Source of the DNA: Yoonia litorea
Lineage (GTDB): Bacteria; Pseudomonadota; Alphaproteobacteria; Rhodobacterales; Rhodobacteraceae
Direction: 5' to 3'
DNA length: 64,000 bases
Assembly (NCBI RefSeq): GCF_900114675.1
Contig: NZ_FOZM01000001.1
Location: 558,001-622,000 of the forward strand
In this document: piece by piece, positions 61,615 to 64,000 of the stretch
How positions within the stretch are numbered: the first letter of the stretch is position 1
Layout of the letters: each line of letters opens with the position of its first letter
Translations under genes and position numbers: made by a program
Notes under the pieces: model-generated
The model's input: the letters and a program-made list of their open reading frames with translations, nothing else
The model's database searches: none
What the model was told of the DNA's origin: nothing

Positions 61615-64000
61615 ATGGCATCGCGCATCACGGCCGTGCTTGGGCCCACGAACACCGGCAAAACGCACTATGCAATCCAGCGGATGCTGGCTTATCGCAC
61701 CGGGATCATCGGCCTTCCGCTGAGACTGCTTGCAAGAGAGGTCTATGACCGCATCGTGGCTGAGCGCGGTCCGAGTGTTGTCGCGCTGATCACAGGTGAG
61801 GAGCGGATCGTCCCGTCACGTGCAGCTTATTGGGTCTGCACAGTCGAGGCCATGCCCGAAGGCATGGGAGCCGATTTTCTTGCGATAGATGAAATACAGC
61901 TTTGTGCCGATCCCGAGCGGGGCCATGTCTTTACGGACCGTCTGCTCCATGCGCGCGGTCTTCACGAAACCCTCTTCCTGGGTGCCGAGACGATGCGAGG
62001 TGCTATTGCTGCAATGGTACCTCAGGCGCAATTCATGCGGCGCGACCGTATGTCTGAATTATCCTACACAGGTTCGAAAAAGATAAGCCGGATGCCGTCT
62101 CGCTCCGCAATTGTCGGGTTTTCGGTTGAAAATGTATATGCGATTGCCGAGCTCTTGCGCCGGACAAAAGGTGGTGCTGCCGTGGTCATGGGCGCGCTTT
62201 CGCCGCGCACGCGCAATGCGCAGGTTGAAATGTATCAAAACGGCGATGTGGACTATCTCGTTGCGACGGACGCGATTGGCATGGGGCTCAACCTTGATAT
62301 CAACCACGTTGCGTTCTCATCGCTGACGAAATTCGATGGGCGCCGGATGCGGCATCTCCAGCCTGAGGAATTGGGGCAGATTGCAGGCCGCGCCGGACGA
62401 TATAAAGACAACGGAACATTCGGCGTCACTGGCGAAGCCCCACCGCTTGATGATGCATTGGCAGAAGCGATCTGTGAGCATCGCTTCCGGCCGGTGAAGA
62501 AACTGCAGTGGCGTAATAGCGATCTGCGTTTTTCTTCGGTGAAGCGACTGATAGCGAGCCTTGAAGAAAAAACAGAAGATCAATGGCTCACCAGAGTGCG
62601 AGAGAGCGATGATCTTGCTGCACTCAAGGCTCTTGCAGCCGATACCGAGGTCGCCGCACGCGCCACCGACGGGCCATCAATCAAACTGCTTTGGGACGTC
62701 TGTCGGATACCAGATTTCAGAGGCATCAGCCGCGGTGAGCACGCTGGTTTGTTGACACATATCTATAACGACCTGCACCAGCTGGGCCATGTTTCGTCCA
62801 ATTGGTTCGGGCTGCAAGTCAGGCGGATTGATCGCACCGATGGTGACATCGACACCCTCTCAAAGCGTCTGGCCTACATCCGTACGTGGACCTACGTCGC
62901 CCAGCGTAAGGGGTGGTTGGTTGACGAATCTCGTTGGCGCGATGAAACCCGCGCGGTAGAAGATCGTTTATCTGATGCACTACACGGTGCATTAACGCAA
63001 AGATTTGTGGACCGGCGGACCAGTATCCTGCTCCGGCGGCTCAAACAGAAGGAGAGCCTTTTGGCCGACGTAAATGACAAGGGTGAAGTAACCGTCGAAG
63101 GTGAATTCGTTGGACGGTTGGAGGGGTTCCGCTTCCGGATGGACAAAGCTGGCAGCCCGGATGAGGCAAAGACCCTGCGACAGGCGTCGGTGAAAGCATT
63201 GGCCCCGCAGTTCAATTTGCTCGCTGACCGTTTCTACAATGCGCCCGATCCCGAAATCGACTTCACCGAACAGGGTGGTCTGATGTGGGGTGATGCGGCT
63301 GTCGGCAAATTGGTCGCCGGAAGCGACCCTTACAAGCCTGGCATAGAAGTGTTCGTCGATGATGAGGCAGGCGAAGACGTTGCCGCCAAGGTGCAAAGAC
63401 GCCTCCAACACTTCATTGATCGCAAGATCGCGGCTGGATTCGAGCCGTTGATGTCGCTCAAGAACGACGAAACACTGACCGGCGCGGCGAAGGGCTTTGC
63501 TTTTCGCATGGCTGAAGGTTTCGGAGTTATTCCGCGCGGCGAAGTAGCGGAAGAGGTCAAAGCCCTTGATCAGGACGCGCGCGGGGCGCTGCGCAAGCAT
63601 GGTGTGCGTTTTGGCCAATTCACGATCTTCATGCCACCACTGCTGAAGCCTGCGCCAACCCGTCTGCGTCTTGTTTTGTGGTCATTGTCTAAAGGTCTGT
63701 CCGAATTCCCCGAAAGCCCACCACCGGGGTTGGTGACCGTGCCGGCTGCGAAGGATGCGGTCATGGGCTACTATGCGATGGCAGGCTACCGTGCCGCCGG
63801 TGAACGCGCTATCCGCATCGACATGTTGGAAAGGCTTGCCGACATGCTGCGTGATCAGGACAGCCGTGGCGGGTTCGAAGCCTCCGCCGATATGCTGTCC
63901 ATTACGGGTATGACGTTGGAACAATTTGCCGATCTGATGGAGGGTCTTGGCTACAAGGCGGAAAGGAGCGAGCGCGAAAAGGTGAAATCTGTCACCCAAG
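61615..64000 (+). CDS. SUV3-like RNA helicase, partial
   Basis: At least 795 residues are in the window and the 3' end lies beyond it. It is a Superfamily 2 helicase resembling mitochondrial SUV3. Walker A is GPTNTGKTHYA (10-20), motif II is DEIQ in FLAIDEIQLCADPERGH, and motif VI is GQIAGRAGRY. The central part (VATDAIGMGLNLDINHVAFSSLTKFDGR) is also typical of SUV3. The long C-terminal region beyond about 320 is distinct. SUV3 acts with a polynucleotide phosphorylase or RNase in the mitochondrial degradosome; in bacteria the partner is unknown. ATG 61615 is used as start. Confidence 0.88.
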   Translation, partial: MASRITAVLGPTNTGKTHYAIQRMLAYRTGIIGLPLRLLAREVYDRIVAERGPSVVALITGEERIVPSRAAYWVCTVEAMPEGMGADFLAIDEIQLCADPERGHVFTDRLLHARGLHETLFLGAETMRGAIAAMVPQAQFMRRDRMSELSYTGSKKISRMPSRSAIVGFSVENVYAIAELLRRTKGGAAVVMGALSPRTRNAQVEMYQNGDVDYLVATDAIGMGLNLDINHVAFSSLTKFDGRRMRHLQPEELGQIAGRAGRYKDNGTFGVTGEAPPLDDALAEAICEHRFRPVKKLQWRNSDLRFSSVKRLIASLEEKTEDQWLTRVRESDDLAALKALAADTEVAARATDGPSIKLLWDVCRIPDFRGISRGEHAGLLTHIYNDLHQLGHVSSNWFGLQVRRIDRTDGDIDTLSKRLAYIRTWTYVAQRKGWLVDESRWRDETRAVEDRLSDALHGALTQRFVDRRTSILLRRLKQKESLLADVNDKGEVTVEGEFVGRLEGFRFRMDKAGSPDEAKTLRQASVKALAPQFNLLADRFYNAPDPEIDFTEQGGLMWGDAAVGKLVAGSDPYKPGIEVFVDDEAGEDVAAKVQRRLQHFIDRKIAAGFEPLMSLKNDETLTGAAKGFAFRMAEGFGVIPRGEVAEEVKALDQDARGALRKHGVRFGQFTIFMPPLLKPAPTRLRLVLWSLSKGLSEFPESPPPGLVTVPAAKDAVMGYYAMAGYRAAGERAIRIDMLERLADMLRDQDSRGGFEASADMLSITGMTLEQFADLMEGLGYKAERSEREKVKSVTQ

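Overview
The window looks like chromosomal DNA of a marine-type alphaproteobacterium of the order Rhodobacterales (Roseobacter/Rhodobacter relatives). The evidence is the set of families and their order: hom-glpX-recJ, an lgt-midA-pgeF operon, an HTH/sdhE pair, dnaG-rpoD, soxBDAG, and a nrdR-ribD...ribE-ribBA-ribH-nusB block. Two lineage signatures also fit: a direct-repeat LexA site (GTTC-N7-GTTC), and a tRNA-His with A73 and no encoded G-1. By eye the DNA is moderately GC-rich with dense, overlapping genes. I see no prophage, transposase, CRISPR array or conjugation gene.

Layout. 1-5.0 kb: DUF4166 and DUF2461 proteins, a DUF1007 protein with a NicO nickel/cobalt exporter, a MATE exporter and a stand-alone Hint-domain protein. 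5.1-8.6 kb: a 56-residue small protein, the coupled lgt-midA-pgeF operon, and ubiK. 8.7-14.8 kb: an HWE histidine kinase, an M42 peptidase, a YbjN protein, a proC/tRNA-binding protein/2-hydroxyacid dehydrogenase operon, a PCu(A)C copper chaperone and a hypothetical. 14.8-19.6 kb: aspartate aminotransferase, HTH + sdhE, a MarR-like regulator, two tandem DUF1194 secreted proteins, gloA and tRNA-Glu. 19.6-25.3 kb: recJ, glpX, hom, a lipoprotein, and a TetR regulator with a palindrome at its own start. 25.3-28.1 kb: a 0.75-kb AT-rich gap followed by tadE/tadG-like pseudopilin genes and a strong terminator. 28.2-33.2 kb: the heterotetrameric sarcosine oxidase operon soxBDAG.

33.2-38.5 kb: dnaG, rpoD, a HlyU-family protein, a small secreted protein and a YjbQ protein. 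38.6-47.1 kb: nrdR and the riboflavin pathway (ribD, ribE, ribBA, ribH) with nusB. It is interrupted by a convergent/divergent capsule pair, kpsS-kpsC, and contains an unknown GIGHNSG-motif protein. 47.1-51.7 kb: a gap with dense inverted repeats and no convincing ORF, a 48-residue membrane protein, SOS-type mmcB, a DUF6324 protein, a GNAT enzyme, tRNA-His, rluD, and rpoH with a heat-shock-like promoter. 51.7-55.8 kb: a Gfo/Idh oxidoreductase, a DUF4389 membrane protein, a GT51-like protein with both catalytic glutamates changed to glutamine, and the M3 peptidase pepF. 55.8-64 kb: an ATP-dependent DNA ligase with its metallo-beta-lactamase exonuclease, ilvA, an alpha/beta hydrolase, an SCP2 protein, a secreted TPR protein and a SUV3-like helicase cut by the window end.

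Most of the window is housekeeping chromosome. I did not find a clear multi-gene novel defence or biosynthetic system. The items most worth a second look are the E-to-Q GT51-like protein, two far-apart copies of a TGAAC-N4-GTTCA palindrome (one at the TetR gene), the possible structured non-coding region at 47.44-47.66 kb, two small proteins at 5.1 and 47.7 kb, the nucleophile-less Hint protein, the degenerate cyclohydrolase domain of RibBA, and the GIGHNSG protein inside the riboflavin operon.
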